This document shows, one piece after another, positions 50,823-60,528 of a stretch of 64,000 nucleotides of DNA. This DNA comes from Cloacibacillus porcorum (GTDB taxonomy: Bacteria; Synergistota; Synergistia; Synergistales; Synergistaceae). Position 1 is the first letter of the stretch, and the number at the start of each line of letters is the position of its first letter. Location: contig NZ_CP016757.1 in NCBI RefSeq assembly GCF_001701045.1, positions 2,506,219 to 2,570,218 on the forward strand. Direction: 5' to 3'. The notes under the pieces were generated by a model. It was given only the letters and a program-made list of their open reading frames with translations. It did no database searches and was not told the DNA's origin. The translations under genes were made by a program, and so were the position numbers.

Positions 50823-51701
50823 ATGACATTCACACGCATCATCCGCGGTACGCTAATAACGGCAGCCATTCTGATAACGGCAGTTTCACAGGCGGCAGCG
50901 GACGTGGTAGTCGGCGCACCGGCTACGGCGGAGATCGGCCAGCCATTTGTAGTAACGATAGAGGTCTCCGGCGAAAATATAACCGACGTCAGGCTTTCGT
51001 GGCAGAGACATGAATCCTTGCTAGCCCCGGAAGATACCGGGAGCGGGCAAAGATTTTCCGTGCTGACCGGCACCGATCTTAAGAACGCCAAGCCGGGGGC
51101 CAGCCCGCTTTTCGTCACCTTCACCGCCGGCGGCAAAAGAGAAAAGATCGAACATTCAATAAAGCTCTCCGCACGTAAATATCCCGTGGAAAAACTGTCC
51201 GTCGCCCCCTCAAAGGTTACGCCGCCAAAGGAGCTCTCCGAGCGTATCGCGCACGAGGCCAGGCTCGGGCGCGCCGCGATGCAGAGCGACAGCGCGGGAC
51301 AGGCGCCGAAACTGCCGCTCGTACGCCCCGTGCCCGGCAGCTACAGCTCCGTCTATGGCAAGAGCCGTTACTTCAACGGCGAATTCCGCGGCCGCCACGG
51401 CGGCGTCGACATGCGCGCAAAGGAGGGGACGCCGGTCAAGGCGGCGGCGGACGGTACCGTCGTACTGGCGGGAAACAACTTCTGGTTCGCTGGAAACTGC
51501 GTCTATATCGACCACGGCGCTGGATTCGTCACCTTTTACGGACACATGTCAAAGATAAATGTAAAAAAGGGCGACATGGTAAAGGCCGGAGACATACTCG
51601 GCCTCTCAGGCAAGACGGGGCGCGTCACCGGCCCCCACCTCCACTTCAGCACCGCCTGGCGCGGGGAGTTCTTCGACCCGGCAGAGCTGATGGAGAAATG
51701 A
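50823..51701 (+). CDS. M23 family metallopeptidase (LytM-type endopeptidase)
   Basis: 292 residues with a signal peptide (~1-27, RIIRGTLITAAILITAVSQA). A beta-rich middle part is followed by the M23 domain at ~165-285 with zinc ligands HGGVD (His and Asp), and HLHF. It should cut peptidoglycan cross-links in the periplasm or bind denatured peptidoglycan. All metal ligands are present, so it is probably active. It begins 10 bases after feoB, an unusual neighbour for iron transport. Confidence 0.93.
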   Translation: MTFTRIIRGTLITAAILITAVSQAAADVVVGAPATAEIGQPFVVTIEVSGENITDVRLSWQRHESLLAPEDTGSGQRFSVLTGTDLKNAKPGASPLFVTFTAGGKREKIEHSIKLSARKYPVEKLSVAPSKVTPPKELSERIAHEARLGRAAMQSDSAGQAPKLPLVRPVPGSYSSVYGKSRYFNGEFRGRHGGVDMRAKEGTPVKAAADGTVVLAGNNFWFAGNCVYIDHGAGFVTFYGHMSKINVKKGDMVKAGDILGLSGKTGRVTGPHLHFSTAWRGEFFDPAELMEK

Positions 51702-51741
51702 AGCGAAAAGCGTTTTCTAATTATTAAACAAAGGCTGCCGT

Positions 51742-52821
51742 CTAATCATGCGAGGTAATTGGCGTGATAAGGCTTACAGTGGTTCCCTTCTGCGGCGTAG
51801 ATACGATCTTTACCTTCCCGCCGACCGACCTCAACCGCTCTTTTATACTGAACAGTCCCATGCCGCTGTTGGATTTTTTGGTATTTGCCAGAATAAAACC
51901 GTTACCGTCATCTTCGACAATGATCTGAATATTTTTCATGCCCCAGCGAATTATGACCAATACGCAAGAGGCTTCGGCGTGCTTTATCACATTTACCAGA
52001 AGTTCGTGTACCATCTGATAGAGTAATATCTTTTTATCCTCGCCTATATCAGATTCCTCTCCCTCTGACTTGAACGTACATTTTATACCGTGGGTCGCCT
52101 GCAAATGTTCGCACCTGGCCTCGATCGCAGCGGAAAGTCCCACCTCGTAGAGAATCGGAGGGCTGATATCGAATGTAAAGGAGCGGGTCTCATGCAATAA
52201 TTTTTCCATCTCCTCCACGGCGGCAAAGACCTTGTTTTTATTTTCCGCCTCCGCCTGCGTTTCGCAGAGACCACGCAGAGAGTGCAGCATCGATACCATT
52301 GAATATCCGATGCTGTCATGGAGCTTCGTGGCAATCGCCCGGCGGGTCTTTTCCTCCGCCAGCGTAAGATTAGCCGTAAGTTTGCGCAGCAGTCGCTCCT
52401 TCTTCTTAAGCTGCAGTGCAATTTTATGCCAGCTGCTCATATCTCTGAATATCAGCACCACCCAGTCGGGAATAGGAGAAAATATAAAGAGCTGATAAAA
52501 TCCAGGGGCGACACAGCTTTCCGCTTCAAAAAAACCTGATTTCACATCGTTGCCGTATTCCGTCCCGAAACCGGTGCTGCCGGTTTCTGCGACACGTATC
52601 ATAACACCACGCCAGTCCTCAAGATCGTCTTTCCATACGGAGCTATAGAGCTTACCGATCAGATCATCTCTCTTCATATTATTGATCTTTTCGTAAGCGT
52701 CATTGACCCTTACGTACACAAGATCCTTTCCTTTACCATTTGCACCGTCAACGATCCGACAGATAGCCAAAGGATCAACGATATTCTGAAATATGGCCTC
52801 CAGTATTTGATCTCGATGCAT
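51742..52821 (-). CDS. PAS-domain sensor histidine kinase (NarL-system type, HisKA_3)
   Basis: 359 residues. ATG at 52821 lies one base after the regulator stop; a TTG frame start at 52833 would overlap it. No membrane helix is visible, so it is cytoplasmic. A PAS domain at ~1-125 (FQNIVDPLAICRIVDGAN; VRVNDAYEKINNMKRDDLIG) precedes a dimerisation helix with TKLHDSIGYSMVSMLH, which carries the phospho-His, and a HATPase with MVHELLVNVIKHAEA and GMGLFSIKERL. It pairs with the LuxR-type regulator upstream. Confidence 0.92.
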   Translation of the reverse strand: MHRDQILEAIFQNIVDPLAICRIVDGANGKGKDLVYVRVNDAYEKINNMKRDDLIGKLYSSVWKDDLEDWRGVMIRVAETGSTGFGTEYGNDVKSGFFEAESCVAPGFYQLFIFSPIPDWVVLIFRDMSSWHKIALQLKKKERLLRKLTANLTLAEEKTRRAIATKLHDSIGYSMVSMLHSLRGLCETQAEAENKNKVFAAVEEMEKLLHETRSFTFDISPPILYEVGLSAAIEARCEHLQATHGIKCTFKSEGEESDIGEDKKILLYQMVHELLVNVIKHAEASCVLVIIRWGMKNIQIIVEDDGNGFILANTKKSNSGMGLFSIKERLRSVGGKVKIVSTPQKGTTVSLITPITSHD

Positions 52822-52822
52822 G

Positions 52823-53479
52823 TCAGTTATCAAAATTCATCAGTCCCTCCCGCATGGCATAACGCGTGAGTTCATTCAAATTTTCACAGCCCAGTTTCTG
52901 CATTAAGTTGCGGCGGTGGACGTCCACCGTGTTTCGGCTGATACATAGCTCCGAGCTGATGCTTTTCGCGCTCTTTCCCTCGGAGATGAGAGCCAGGACC
53001 TCTTTTTCGCGAGTGGAAAGTACTTCCAGCTTTTCCGGCGCGTCTGGTATACTCAGTCGCTGAATATAATCGCGGATCAGGATGGTGACGACGTTGGGGC
53101 TAAGATACATTAAGCCTGAGAGGACGACGTCTATTGCCATAACCAACTCTTCCGGCTCGGATTCCTTCAAAGCATAACCATCGGCGCCAGCTTTCAATAC
53201 CTCGATTATCATCCGCCGGTCAAGGTGCATAGAAAGTATTAATATCTTAATATTGGGAAATTCCCGTTTAACTGCGCGAGTAATCTCGATACCGTTCATC
53301 TCCGGCATCGTAATATCCAGCACGACAAGATCTGGGTTGGTGGCACGGATCATCTCCAGGCCGCTCTTCCCAGTGTGAGCCCTACCTGCAACCTCAATAT
53401 GCGCAATGCCAGATAATATCCCTGTTATTCCCTCCAAAAATAATTTATGGTCATCTACCAGCATGATTTTCTTTTTCAT
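52823..53479 (-). CDS. NarL/FixJ-type response regulator
   Basis: 218 residues. Receiver ~1-120 with acceptor Asp in LVVLDITMPEMNG (about residue 55), then a LuxR-type HTH (LSTREKEVLALISEGKSAKS; LCISRNTVDVHRRNLMQKLG). It is activated by the PAS kinase encoded just downstream. The pair is divergent from the isomerase-TRAP operon at 53795-57816, which is the likeliest target (inference). Confidence 0.94.
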   Translation of the reverse strand: MKKKIMLVDDHKLFLEGITGILSGIAHIEVAGRAHTGKSGLEMIRATNPDLVVLDITMPEMNGIEITRAVKREFPNIKILILSMHLDRRMIIEVLKAGADGYALKESEPEELVMAIDVVLSGLMYLSPNVVTILIRDYIQRLSIPDAPEKLEVLSTREKEVLALISEGKSAKSISSELCISRNTVDVHRRNLMQKLGCENLNELTRYAMREGLMNFDN

Positions 53480-53794
53480 ATTATCGGACCACCCTTAAAA
53501 TGCCTGCGATAATGAACAATGATCAGCATGGCATAACAATTACATTATAAAAACAGGGAGGCGCAGAATAGACATAACGACACAATAAAAACAGACTGAG
53601 ACCGTTATAGTTAATCTTTAGCTGCGCTATTGAATGATAACGATATCGGTTAATTTATGTTAAGGATTATACCATAAAAAAATAATTTTTTATTGAATAT
53701 CCAAAAAGTATTTTATTCTTTATAATTTTATTCATAAGAATTATCAGTCATTAAATACACTAACATTCATTTCAAATATCAGGAGGGAGATATT
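53480..53794. other. Divergent promoter region, A+T-rich
   Basis: 315 bp without a gene. A TATAAT at 53721-53726 may be the -10 of the isomerase-TRAP operon, with only a weak -35 before it. A palindrome CGATATCG lies near 53640-53650. Ribosome site AGGAGGGAG precedes the start at 53795. Confidence 0.5.
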
Positions 53795-54712
53795 ATGCGC
53801 AAAATGAGATTGGGCATGCACAGCTACACACTGCATCTTTGGGGACTCGGTCAAAACTGGGGCATCCACGCCGCCCCTTATCCAAAGTCCATCGACCTTA
53901 TGAAGCTGATGGATATGGCGGAAGAATGGGGCCTTGACGGCCTCCACATAACGGGTGCCGACCTTGAGACGAAGGATGATATACGCCTTGCTGAGGTAGC
54001 CGCCGCCGCGAAGACTCACGGCCTTTATCTTGAGTATAATTGCTCTCTCAATGAGGAATTTGACCAGCGTCTCAACGAAAGCTTCGAGAGCGCAGTCACA
54101 GTGGCCTCAAAAATTGGAGCCGAGCTTGTAAAGTTCAGCCTTGACATACGCCGTGAGCGTCCACTATACGGCAGCTGCTTCCAACCTGCTGTAATGAAAC
54201 AGCTGGCAGATATTCATGACCAGATCAAACGGGCCATCCCGACAATCGAGAAATACGGTATTCCAATCGCGATCGAAAATCACACTGAGACCTATGCCGA
54301 CGAAATATTGTGGCTCGTCGACAGCGTAAACCATCCGCTAGTTCAGGTGTGCGTCGATACGGTAAATTCTTTTGGTGTACTTGAGGGGCCGGAGATCGCG
54401 GTGGAAAAGCTGGCCAGCCGTGCGATATGCAATCATTTCTGCGACCATAAACTTTCCAGAGACCAGTATGGCGCCAGATTTCACGGCGTCGCAATCGGCG
54501 ACGGTGACATCGACGTACAGAGGGTTATCGACCTCATCCGCCGTGTATCTCCCACGGACAAGATCACCTTTGAGATCGAGTGGGATATGGAGAATGATTC
54601 CATTGAAGATGCTAAAGCCAAACAGATGGATGCTTGTATCCGTAGCATCCGCTATCTGCGCGACGTATTAAATGTTGGCCGCGAAGAAGAGTTGGTTGAT
54701 TTATACCATTAA
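53795..54712 (+). CDS. Sugar phosphate isomerase/epimerase (xylose isomerase-like TIM barrel)
   Basis: 305 residues. Features: MRLGMHSYTLHLWGLGQNWG start, LMDMAEEWGLDGLHITGADL, IPIAIENHTETYADEILWLV with the metal-binding Glu, VCVDTVNSF with Asp, and the late glutamate in ITFEIEWDME. This COG1082-type fold includes isomerases, epimerases and endonuclease IV-like enzymes acting on sugars, inositols or hydroxy acids. It is the first gene of an operon with a TRAP importer, so it probably acts on the imported compound. Confidence 0.88.
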   Translation: MRKMRLGMHSYTLHLWGLGQNWGIHAAPYPKSIDLMKLMDMAEEWGLDGLHITGADLETKDDIRLAEVAAAAKTHGLYLEYNCSLNEEFDQRLNESFESAVTVASKIGAELVKFSLDIRRERPLYGSCFQPAVMKQLADIHDQIKRAIPTIEKYGIPIAIENHTETYADEILWLVDSVNHPLVQVCVDTVNSFGVLEGPEIAVEKLASRAICNHFCDHKLSRDQYGARFHGVAIGDGDIDVQRVIDLIRRVSPTDKITFEIEWDMENDSIEDAKAKQMDACIRSIRYLRDVLNVGREEELVDLYH

Positions 54713-54823
54713 AAACAGCTATTGCCGTTGAAAAAGAAAATCTTACTCCTATTAGGTATTTGCGGTACAAAATATCCAATTATTAGGACCATACTATTAA
54801 CATATACGACAGGAGGGGCTTTT

Positions 54824-55846
54824 ATGAAAAAATATTTATCATTGTTAGTCGCAGCAATATTAATTCTTTCGTCGTCAACGTTACTCATGGGCACTGCGGA
54901 AGCGGCAAAATACCGTCTGGCTTCAATGTATGCAACAGATAACTACGTAGTCCGCGCTCTCACAAGGATGGCAGACAGAGTCAGGGAACAGACGAATGGC
55001 GAGGTTGATATCGTTATTTACCCCTCAGACCAGTTGGGCAACTACGAAAACTGTTATCAGGAGGTTATGCGCGGTACAATCGATATGATAGGCAACTATC
55101 CGTCGTCAAGATTTAATAAAAAATTTGAACTTGGTTCTGTTCCAGGCCTAACTCTCAGCGATGAGCAGGCGAAGAAACTTTTGTCAAAAGGCTCCCCGAT
55201 GCATAAGTTCCTTGAAAAATGTTATGATGAGAACGGCGTCGTTTACATCGGATCATATCTCGATGCCATCATGTATTGCAATATCGGTAAGGAAAGAAAA
55301 ATCAGAGATCCATTCGCAGTTGGAGATAAAAAAGGGCTGACCGTCCGCGTCGTTCCAGTCGCCGCGTGGAGAGCTTTCTATACAAATATGGGTTACTCGG
55401 TAGCGACGATTCCCTGGGCGGAAATTTTCTCGTCACTCCAGACAGGCATTATCGACGCTGACACAGGAATGAACACGGAGCAGGCGGTCGCCTCATTGGG
55501 TGAAATTCTTGGTGCACACGTACAGTACCAAGGAGCATCTGTCGTTGTCGTAAATGATCTTTGCATCAGCAAAAAAACCTGGAACAAATTTGACGACAAG
55601 ACAAAACAGATCATCGTAGACGCATTTGAGGCTGAACGTGAACAGGAATGGCAGGACGCCATCGGCGCCTACTACCGTGATCTGGAAACAATGAAAACAA
55701 AATTAGGCATGACGATTTACACCCCCACACCGGAACAGGTCAAGGCTATTCACGAAGTCGCAGTTAAATACTGCTGGCCGGAGGCAGAAAAGGTCGTCGG
55801 CAAAGATATCTTTAACGACATCAATGCGTTTTTGGGTAATGACTAA
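54824..55846 (+). CDS. TRAP transporter periplasmic substrate-binding protein (DctP)
   Basis: 340 residues with signal peptide MKKYLSLLVAAILILSSSTL, cleaved near GTAEA. DctP features: YPSDQLGNYENCYQEVMRGT and LTVRVVPVAAWRAFYTNMGY with the carboxylate-binding Arg. The ATG at 54824 with GGAGGGG upstream is chosen; the frame is open 102 bases further without a ribosome site. The gene is A+T-richer than most of the window. Confidence 0.93.
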   Translation: MKKYLSLLVAAILILSSSTLLMGTAEAAKYRLASMYATDNYVVRALTRMADRVREQTNGEVDIVIYPSDQLGNYENCYQEVMRGTIDMIGNYPSSRFNKKFELGSVPGLTLSDEQAKKLLSKGSPMHKFLEKCYDENGVVYIGSYLDAIMYCNIGKERKIRDPFAVGDKKGLTVRVVPVAAWRAFYTNMGYSVATIPWAEIFSSLQTGIIDADTGMNTEQAVASLGEILGAHVQYQGASVVVVNDLCISKKTWNKFDDKTKQIIVDAFEAEREQEWQDAIGAYYRDLETMKTKLGMTIYTPTPEQVKAIHEVAVKYCWPEAEKVVGKDIFNDINAFLGND

Positions 55847-55953
55847 CTAAAAGCTTTTACGGGAGTTCTGGATAAAGATAGATTTTGTACAGAACTCCCT
55901 TTATCTCCGTAAGCTCAACGAGAGACTTTCACACAGGGGAGAGGAGTGATTCC

Positions 55954-56463
55954 ATGTATTTGGAAGACAGGATACAAAGGACTTGGGCCTGGGGGGCATT
56001 GCTGAAAATCCAGCGGTTTCTGGCCGCCCTGTCAACGGTAATCGTTGTCTTTGAATTAGGTATCGTCGTCGTTTGCCGTTATATTTTTGAGATAAACGTT
56101 TTAGGTTACGACGAAATTATCCTCATAGGGGCATATTGGATGTATTTTATCGGAAGTTCTTACGCAACCTGGGAAGAATCACATGTTTCAGCAGACGTAC
56201 TTTCTATCTTTGTATCGGAGAGAACCCGGCAGAAACTTTCTCTATTCTCAAAATGCGTGCAGGTAGCGGTGGGGATTCCGATGGTCATTCTTTCATTTGA
56301 TTTAGTCCACTGGGATATATTGATAGATCCGAGAACTATAGACTGGGGAATTCCATATCTCATTCCACACATGGGCATCTTTGTGGGATTCATTATGATG
56401 TTGTTCTATAACTGTGTTTACCTGCTCAGAGATTATCACCGTGTGAAAGATTTTAAAGGCTAA
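55954..56463 (+). CDS. TRAP transporter small permease (DctQ)
   Basis: 169 residues, four membrane helices. YIFEINVLGYDEIILIGAYW is the typical region between helices one and two. The ATG at 55954 with GAGGAG before it is chosen; the open frame upstream has no ribosome site. Located 107 bp after dctP and 48 bp before dctM. Confidence 0.88.
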   Translation: MYLEDRIQRTWAWGALLKIQRFLAALSTVIVVFELGIVVVCRYIFEINVLGYDEIILIGAYWMYFIGSSYATWEESHVSADVLSIFVSERTRQKLSLFSKCVQVAVGIPMVILSFDLVHWDILIDPRTIDWGIPYLIPHMGIFVGFIMMLFYNCVYLLRDYHRVKDFKG

Positions 56464-56511
56464 GTTCTGCCTTTTACGCACCTACTCTATTAGGGATTGG
56501 AGTGAAAAAGA

Positions 56512-57816
56512 ATGACAGCAATTGGAATAGCAATGGTGCTGGTAATTATTTTAATTATAACTGGTGTGCCGATCATGTACGCTTTTATGGCCGCGGCACT
56601 TGGCTTAGTGGTATTCTTAGGTCTAGATCCGAGCTTCATAATCTCCTATGGATATGACAGTACAAACGCGGTCGTCCTCTTGTGCGTTCCTCTTTACGTA
56701 TGTGTTGGTACCATAATGGCAAAAAGCAATATAGGCGCTGCGCTGATCAACTTTGTCGACCTGTTTGTTGGACGCATCAAAGGCGGTTTGGGAATTGCAG
56801 GCGTATTCGCTTCCGCTATTTTCGGAGCTATTTCCGGCAGCACAACAGCGACATTGACCTGCATCGGACCAATCGTCATCCCTAAGATGATCGAAGACGG
56901 CTACCCTCGCGGTCACGCCGCGGCCTTGATTACAAACGCCTGCCCGTTGGGATACTTCATTCCTCCAAGTGCGTTGATGATTATCTTCGCATGGTCTGCC
57001 CGTCAGTCCATATTAGCCTGCTTTCTGGCTACGGTAATACCAGGCATCATCCTTGCCACGTTGCTCTCTGTGACAAATGTCGTGATGCTCAGAAATGTTA
57101 AAAATCTAAAAAGCGAAGAGAAAATTCCGTCATCGGAGATAGTAAAAGAAGTTTGCAGTAGGGTCAAGTGGAGCGTTCCGGCAATTCTAATGCCAGTCAT
57201 AATCTTGGGCGGCACCTATTCCGGTGTCTTCACGCCCACAGAATCAGCCGCCATAGCAATATTCTACGCCGTGCCAGTTGGTATGTTCATCTATAAGAGG
57301 CTGACATGGAAAGTTCTCTACGAAACGCTAGCAGACTCAGCAACCACGACAGGCGTTATAATGGTGATGATTTTCTGCGTTATGGTTCTTTCCCGTATTA
57401 TGGTGATGCAGGATCTTCCCACCGTTATCACTGAATTCCTGCGGTCAATCTCCGACAGTAAGTATCTTATCCTCTTGTTTATCAATGTCGTTTTGATAAT
57501 ACTGGGAATGATCATGGACGACACGAGTTCAATGCTTTTGGCAGTCCCCATCCTGATGCCGATCGCGAAAAGTTTTGGAGTGGAACCCATTCAACTCGCG
57601 GCAATTATGGGTATGAACCTTGGGCTTGGCCTCATAACCCCGCCATGCGCGATGATGCTTTATTTTGGCTCACGCGTTTCAAAGGTGCCGGTCGCGGAAA
57701 TGATGAAGCCAACGTTGATATTTATCGCTTTTGCCTGGATACCGACGCTTTTGTGTACGACATATATACCAGAGCTCTCCCTCTGGCTTCCCAGGCTGGT
57801 TTTAGGAAAAATTTAA
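56512..57816 (+). CDS. TRAP transporter large permease (DctM)
   Basis: 434 residues with about twelve membrane helices. ASAIFGAISGSTTATLTCIG (conserved GxSGS), CPLGYFIPPSALMIIFAW and MNLGLGLITPPCAMMLYFGS are family segments. It completes the second TRAP importer of the window. The first 60 bases from 56521 contain 21 G/C, far below the surroundings. A long inverted repeat follows the stop. Confidence 0.94.
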   Translation: MTAIGIAMVLVIILIITGVPIMYAFMAAALGLVVFLGLDPSFIISYGYDSTNAVVLLCVPLYVCVGTIMAKSNIGAALINFVDLFVGRIKGGLGIAGVFASAIFGAISGSTTATLTCIGPIVIPKMIEDGYPRGHAAALITNACPLGYFIPPSALMIIFAWSARQSILACFLATVIPGIILATLLSVTNVVMLRNVKNLKSEEKIPSSEIVKEVCSRVKWSVPAILMPVIILGGTYSGVFTPTESAAIAIFYAVPVGMFIYKRLTWKVLYETLADSATTTGVIMVMIFCVMVLSRIMVMQDLPTVITEFLRSISDSKYLILLFINVVLIILGMIMDDTSSMLLAVPILMPIAKSFGVEPIQLAAIMGMNLGLGLITPPCAMMLYFGSRVSKVPVAEMMKPTLIFIAFAWIPTLLCTTYIPELSLWLPRLVLGKI

Positions 57817-57865
57817 GGATACGTCGGATTCTATACAAAAACCGAACAAAAATGCCTCTCCCCGT

Positions 57866-57955
57866 GAGCCTTCTTTAAAACGATGTGAAGCCCATAGTCA
57901 ATGTAGCCATGCCATGAAAAGACAATACATTGATACATATTTTTAAAGAAGGCTC
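57866..57955. repeat. 90-bp nested inverted repeat between convergent genes
   Basis: The outer arms GAGCCTTCTTTAAAA (57866-57880) and TTTTAAAGAAGGCTC (57941-57955) match perfectly over 15 bp. Inside, TCAATGTA (57898-57905) and TACATTGA (57926-57933) form a second stem. TTTATTAAG follows. It may be a bidirectional terminator or a small palindromic element; no target-site duplication is visible. Confidence 0.65.
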
Positions 57956-57999
57956 TTTATTAAGTATTGACTTGACCGAAAAATTACTATTAAGCAGTA

Positions 58000-59256
58000 T
58001 TAGAATTTTTTCAGTGTCTCCATTTTAGGAATAGATATGTACAGATGGATCACGGCGGCTATGTTCATGATCAGGATCAGCCCCAAGCCTAACATATACC
58101 CGCCATGAGCGAAATGTCCATCAACAACAGGATAGAAGTCCAAGATGATTCCAACCAGCCACTGCACGACAAACGAGGCCAGAAAGATAATAAAATTCAA
58201 CAGAGAGAAAATACGTCCCGTCTCATCGGCATCGAATAACCTGCCAATAATTGGAAAAGAGATCATCGTCATTGTGGAAAGAAACATCACGAGGGCCCAC
58301 AAAGGCGCAGTCGTAGGACCACCGCAGAAGGTTAGCACGGCAAAGGTAACAGTAAAGAGGATCCCCGAATAGAGATAAAGTTTCTCCCAGGTAAGCCAGT
58401 TCATGCGCGCAAAAAAGTCGGCGAGCACGCCGTTTAGAAAATATCCAGCGGCTATACCACTTGAGCTGAAGAGCATCATCAATCCGACAGACCGCTCATC
58501 AAGCATCGCAACATCTCTCAGCCAGGGACCGACCCACAGGTATGAAAACGAGAATAGCACTGCCTCAGTCGCCGTAACGACGGGAGCGACATATATAAAC
58601 CGCCTGTCTCCGGCAAATCTCATCATCCCCTTGAATACGTCAAAAAAAGATTCTCCGCTCTCATTCCTGACGGGTATGTCATCCGGCACAACGGTCATTA
58701 CCAGAAGCGCAGAGACAAGGACGGCGCCCGCACATAACATTATAAAGACGCGCCAGGGGATATACTCCAGCGCGATAGAGACCGGTCGTGTCGCAAGCAT
58801 GAAGCCAAGCCCGCCAATAAGGCTTTGGATGCTGAAAACCAGCGCCAGCCTCTTTCTCGGAAGCCAATAGGTGAAAGCTTTGAAGGCAGCCATCAGAGAA
58901 CCGGAAAAGCCAATCCCCATAAGGGCTCTCGCGGTCAGCAACGAGAGGTAGTTTTTCGCCGCGGCAAATAGCACTACACCGGCGACGGCAATCATGAGCA
59001 TACCGCTGAGCGTCTTTTTCGCCCCGTAGCGGTCGAGAAAAACGCCTAGCGGCAGCTGCGCCAGGCCGAAGGCTATCAAGTTAACGGATGAAATGAATCC
59101 AAGATCCGCAGGGGAGAGCTCAAATGCCAAAACAATTATTGGCGCGATTATAGAATTGATACTCCCCATAAACATTCCCAGAAAAAACGCCAGACCAAAG
59201 GGAATTAACAGGCGAAAGAATAACGGGGAAATAAGCCTCTGTTCCATACTTGTCAT
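58000..59256 (-). CDS. Major facilitator superfamily transporter
   Basis: 418 residues with twelve membrane helices. MFS loop motif between helices 2 and 3: GVFLDRYGAKKTLSG. LLTARALMGIGFSGSLMAAF is typical of helix 4. Substrate unknown. It begins 18 bp after the CoA ligase stop on the same strand, so it is probably the last gene of the radical SAM/methyltransferase operon and may move its substrate or product. Confidence 0.9.
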   Translation of the reverse strand: MTSMEQRLISPLFFRLLIPFGLAFFLGMFMGSINSIIAPIIVLAFELSPADLGFISSVNLIAFGLAQLPLGVFLDRYGAKKTLSGMLMIAVAGVVLFAAAKNYLSLLTARALMGIGFSGSLMAAFKAFTYWLPRKRLALVFSIQSLIGGLGFMLATRPVSIALEYIPWRVFIMLCAGAVLVSALLVMTVVPDDIPVRNESGESFFDVFKGMMRFAGDRRFIYVAPVVTATEAVLFSFSYLWVGPWLRDVAMLDERSVGLMMLFSSSGIAAGYFLNGVLADFFARMNWLTWEKLYLYSGILFTVTFAVLTFCGGPTTAPLWALVMFLSTMTMISFPIIGRLFDADETGRIFSLLNFIIFLASFVVQWLVGIILDFYPVVDGHFAHGGYMLGLGLILIMNIAAVIHLYISIPKMETLKKF

Positions 59257-59274
59257 CTTATCAGCTCCATATTC

Positions 59275-60528
59275 TTATCTTACCGCAATCCGCCTTTTAC
59301 AGAAGGGCAGCGTCAGTGGATCGGCAAATGTGATTTTTACCTCTAAAGCGGGAGGCAGCAAGGACGCAAGCTCTGTGTACAGATCAGAAATTTTTAGACT
59401 ATCGTCACCTTGAACTTTTATCAGTAGCTCCTTGTTGTCACCGCCCCCAATGATTTCAGTCTCATACCGCCACAGGCCGGGGTTATTATATAAGACGTCG
59501 TCGAGAGCCTCTATACAGAACTGGAAACCATCAATCTCCATCCGATTTTTTAATCGTCCCCTGACGCGGCCAAGCCGCGGCAGCGAGCTGCCGCATTCAC
59601 ACCGCACCGTGCTTAATGATGCTATATCCCCTGTGCGATAGCGAAAGAGAGGCATCGCTTCGTTGGCAAAGGCGGTAACAACGACCTCTCCCTCTCTGCC
59701 AAAATCAAGCTGACGGCCCGACGCGGGATCGACGATCTCAATCAGCAGCGAATCATGACGCAGATGCTGCGCACCGCTTTCGCGGCACTGAACTGCACAG
59801 CCGAAACACGTTTCCGTCATTCCATAGTGGGTATATACACGGCATCGCCACAATTTTCTGATCGCATGTGCCGCAGGCGCGGGCACATAATCAGCACTAA
59901 GCAGCACACTCTCGGGACGTAGCCACGGATACTTGCGGCATAGGTGGATGATCTGCGCGGGGATACCGACGATGGTGTCTCCCCGGCACACCGCTCCGGC
60001 AGCATTGTCAATATCCCGAATGTTGCCATAAATGACCGTCGGTACGCCGCTTCTCTCCACGCCTTCTTTCAGCAGGCTGGCAATACTTCCTGGCGAAGCG
60101 TCGGACATCATGACAAGGCACCTCTTGCCATACGTACCGATTATCGGCGCCATTCCCATCTCGAAGAGACGCACGGTGCGCTGGAGATCACGCTCCGTAA
60201 AATATATTCTTTTCGGCGCGCCCAGACTGCCTGAGGTCCTCAGAGAGGTGATACGTGCGATGTTTCTTCCCGCCTCACAGTTGAAGACCTCCGGCTCAGC
60301 TGCGATTTCCTCCGGGTAGGTAAAGGGGATCAGCCTCAGCGCCTCGTACGAGTCAATTGCGGAGATATCCACAGCGGCAAAACGCTTGGCATAGGCGGTA
60401 TTTTTCTCCGCCGCCCGCCGCATCGCAGCTCTTATCTGCGAGAGCTGCCATCTCAGCATCACTTTATCGTCTATCGGAGTACTAAATCCTGTGATTTCAG
60501 CGGTCAAACTTTCAAGAGCCGATATCAT
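59275..60528 (-). CDS. AMP-forming CoA ligase, phenylacetate-CoA ligase-like (DVU_1553-like family)
   Basis: 417 residues. The ATG at 60528 overlaps the methyltransferase stop (ATGA). Adenylate-forming features: TSGSLGAPKRIYFTERD (P-loop, Leu replacing Thr), HYGMTETCFGCAVQC, and YRTGDIASL with the ribose-binding Asp, followed by a small C-terminal domain. Two extra cysteines lie in the A5 region (ETCFGCAVQC). It activates a carboxylate as acyl-AMP, perhaps to acyl-CoA. I place it with the DVU_1553 family from its gene neighbours and from memory; the substrate is unknown. Confidence 0.82.
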   Translation of the reverse strand: MISALESLTAEITGFSTPIDDKVMLRWQLSQIRAAMRRAAEKNTAYAKRFAAVDISAIDSYEALRLIPFTYPEEIAAEPEVFNCEAGRNIARITSLRTSGSLGAPKRIYFTERDLQRTVRLFEMGMAPIIGTYGKRCLVMMSDASPGSIASLLKEGVERSGVPTVIYGNIRDIDNAAGAVCRGDTIVGIPAQIIHLCRKYPWLRPESVLLSADYVPAPAAHAIRKLWRCRVYTHYGMTETCFGCAVQCRESGAQHLRHDSLLIEIVDPASGRQLDFGREGEVVVTAFANEAMPLFRYRTGDIASLSTVRCECGSSLPRLGRVRGRLKNRMEIDGFQFCIEALDDVLYNNPGLWRYETEIIGGGDNKELLIKVQGDDSLKISDLYTELASLLPPALEVKITFADPLTLPFCKRRIAVR

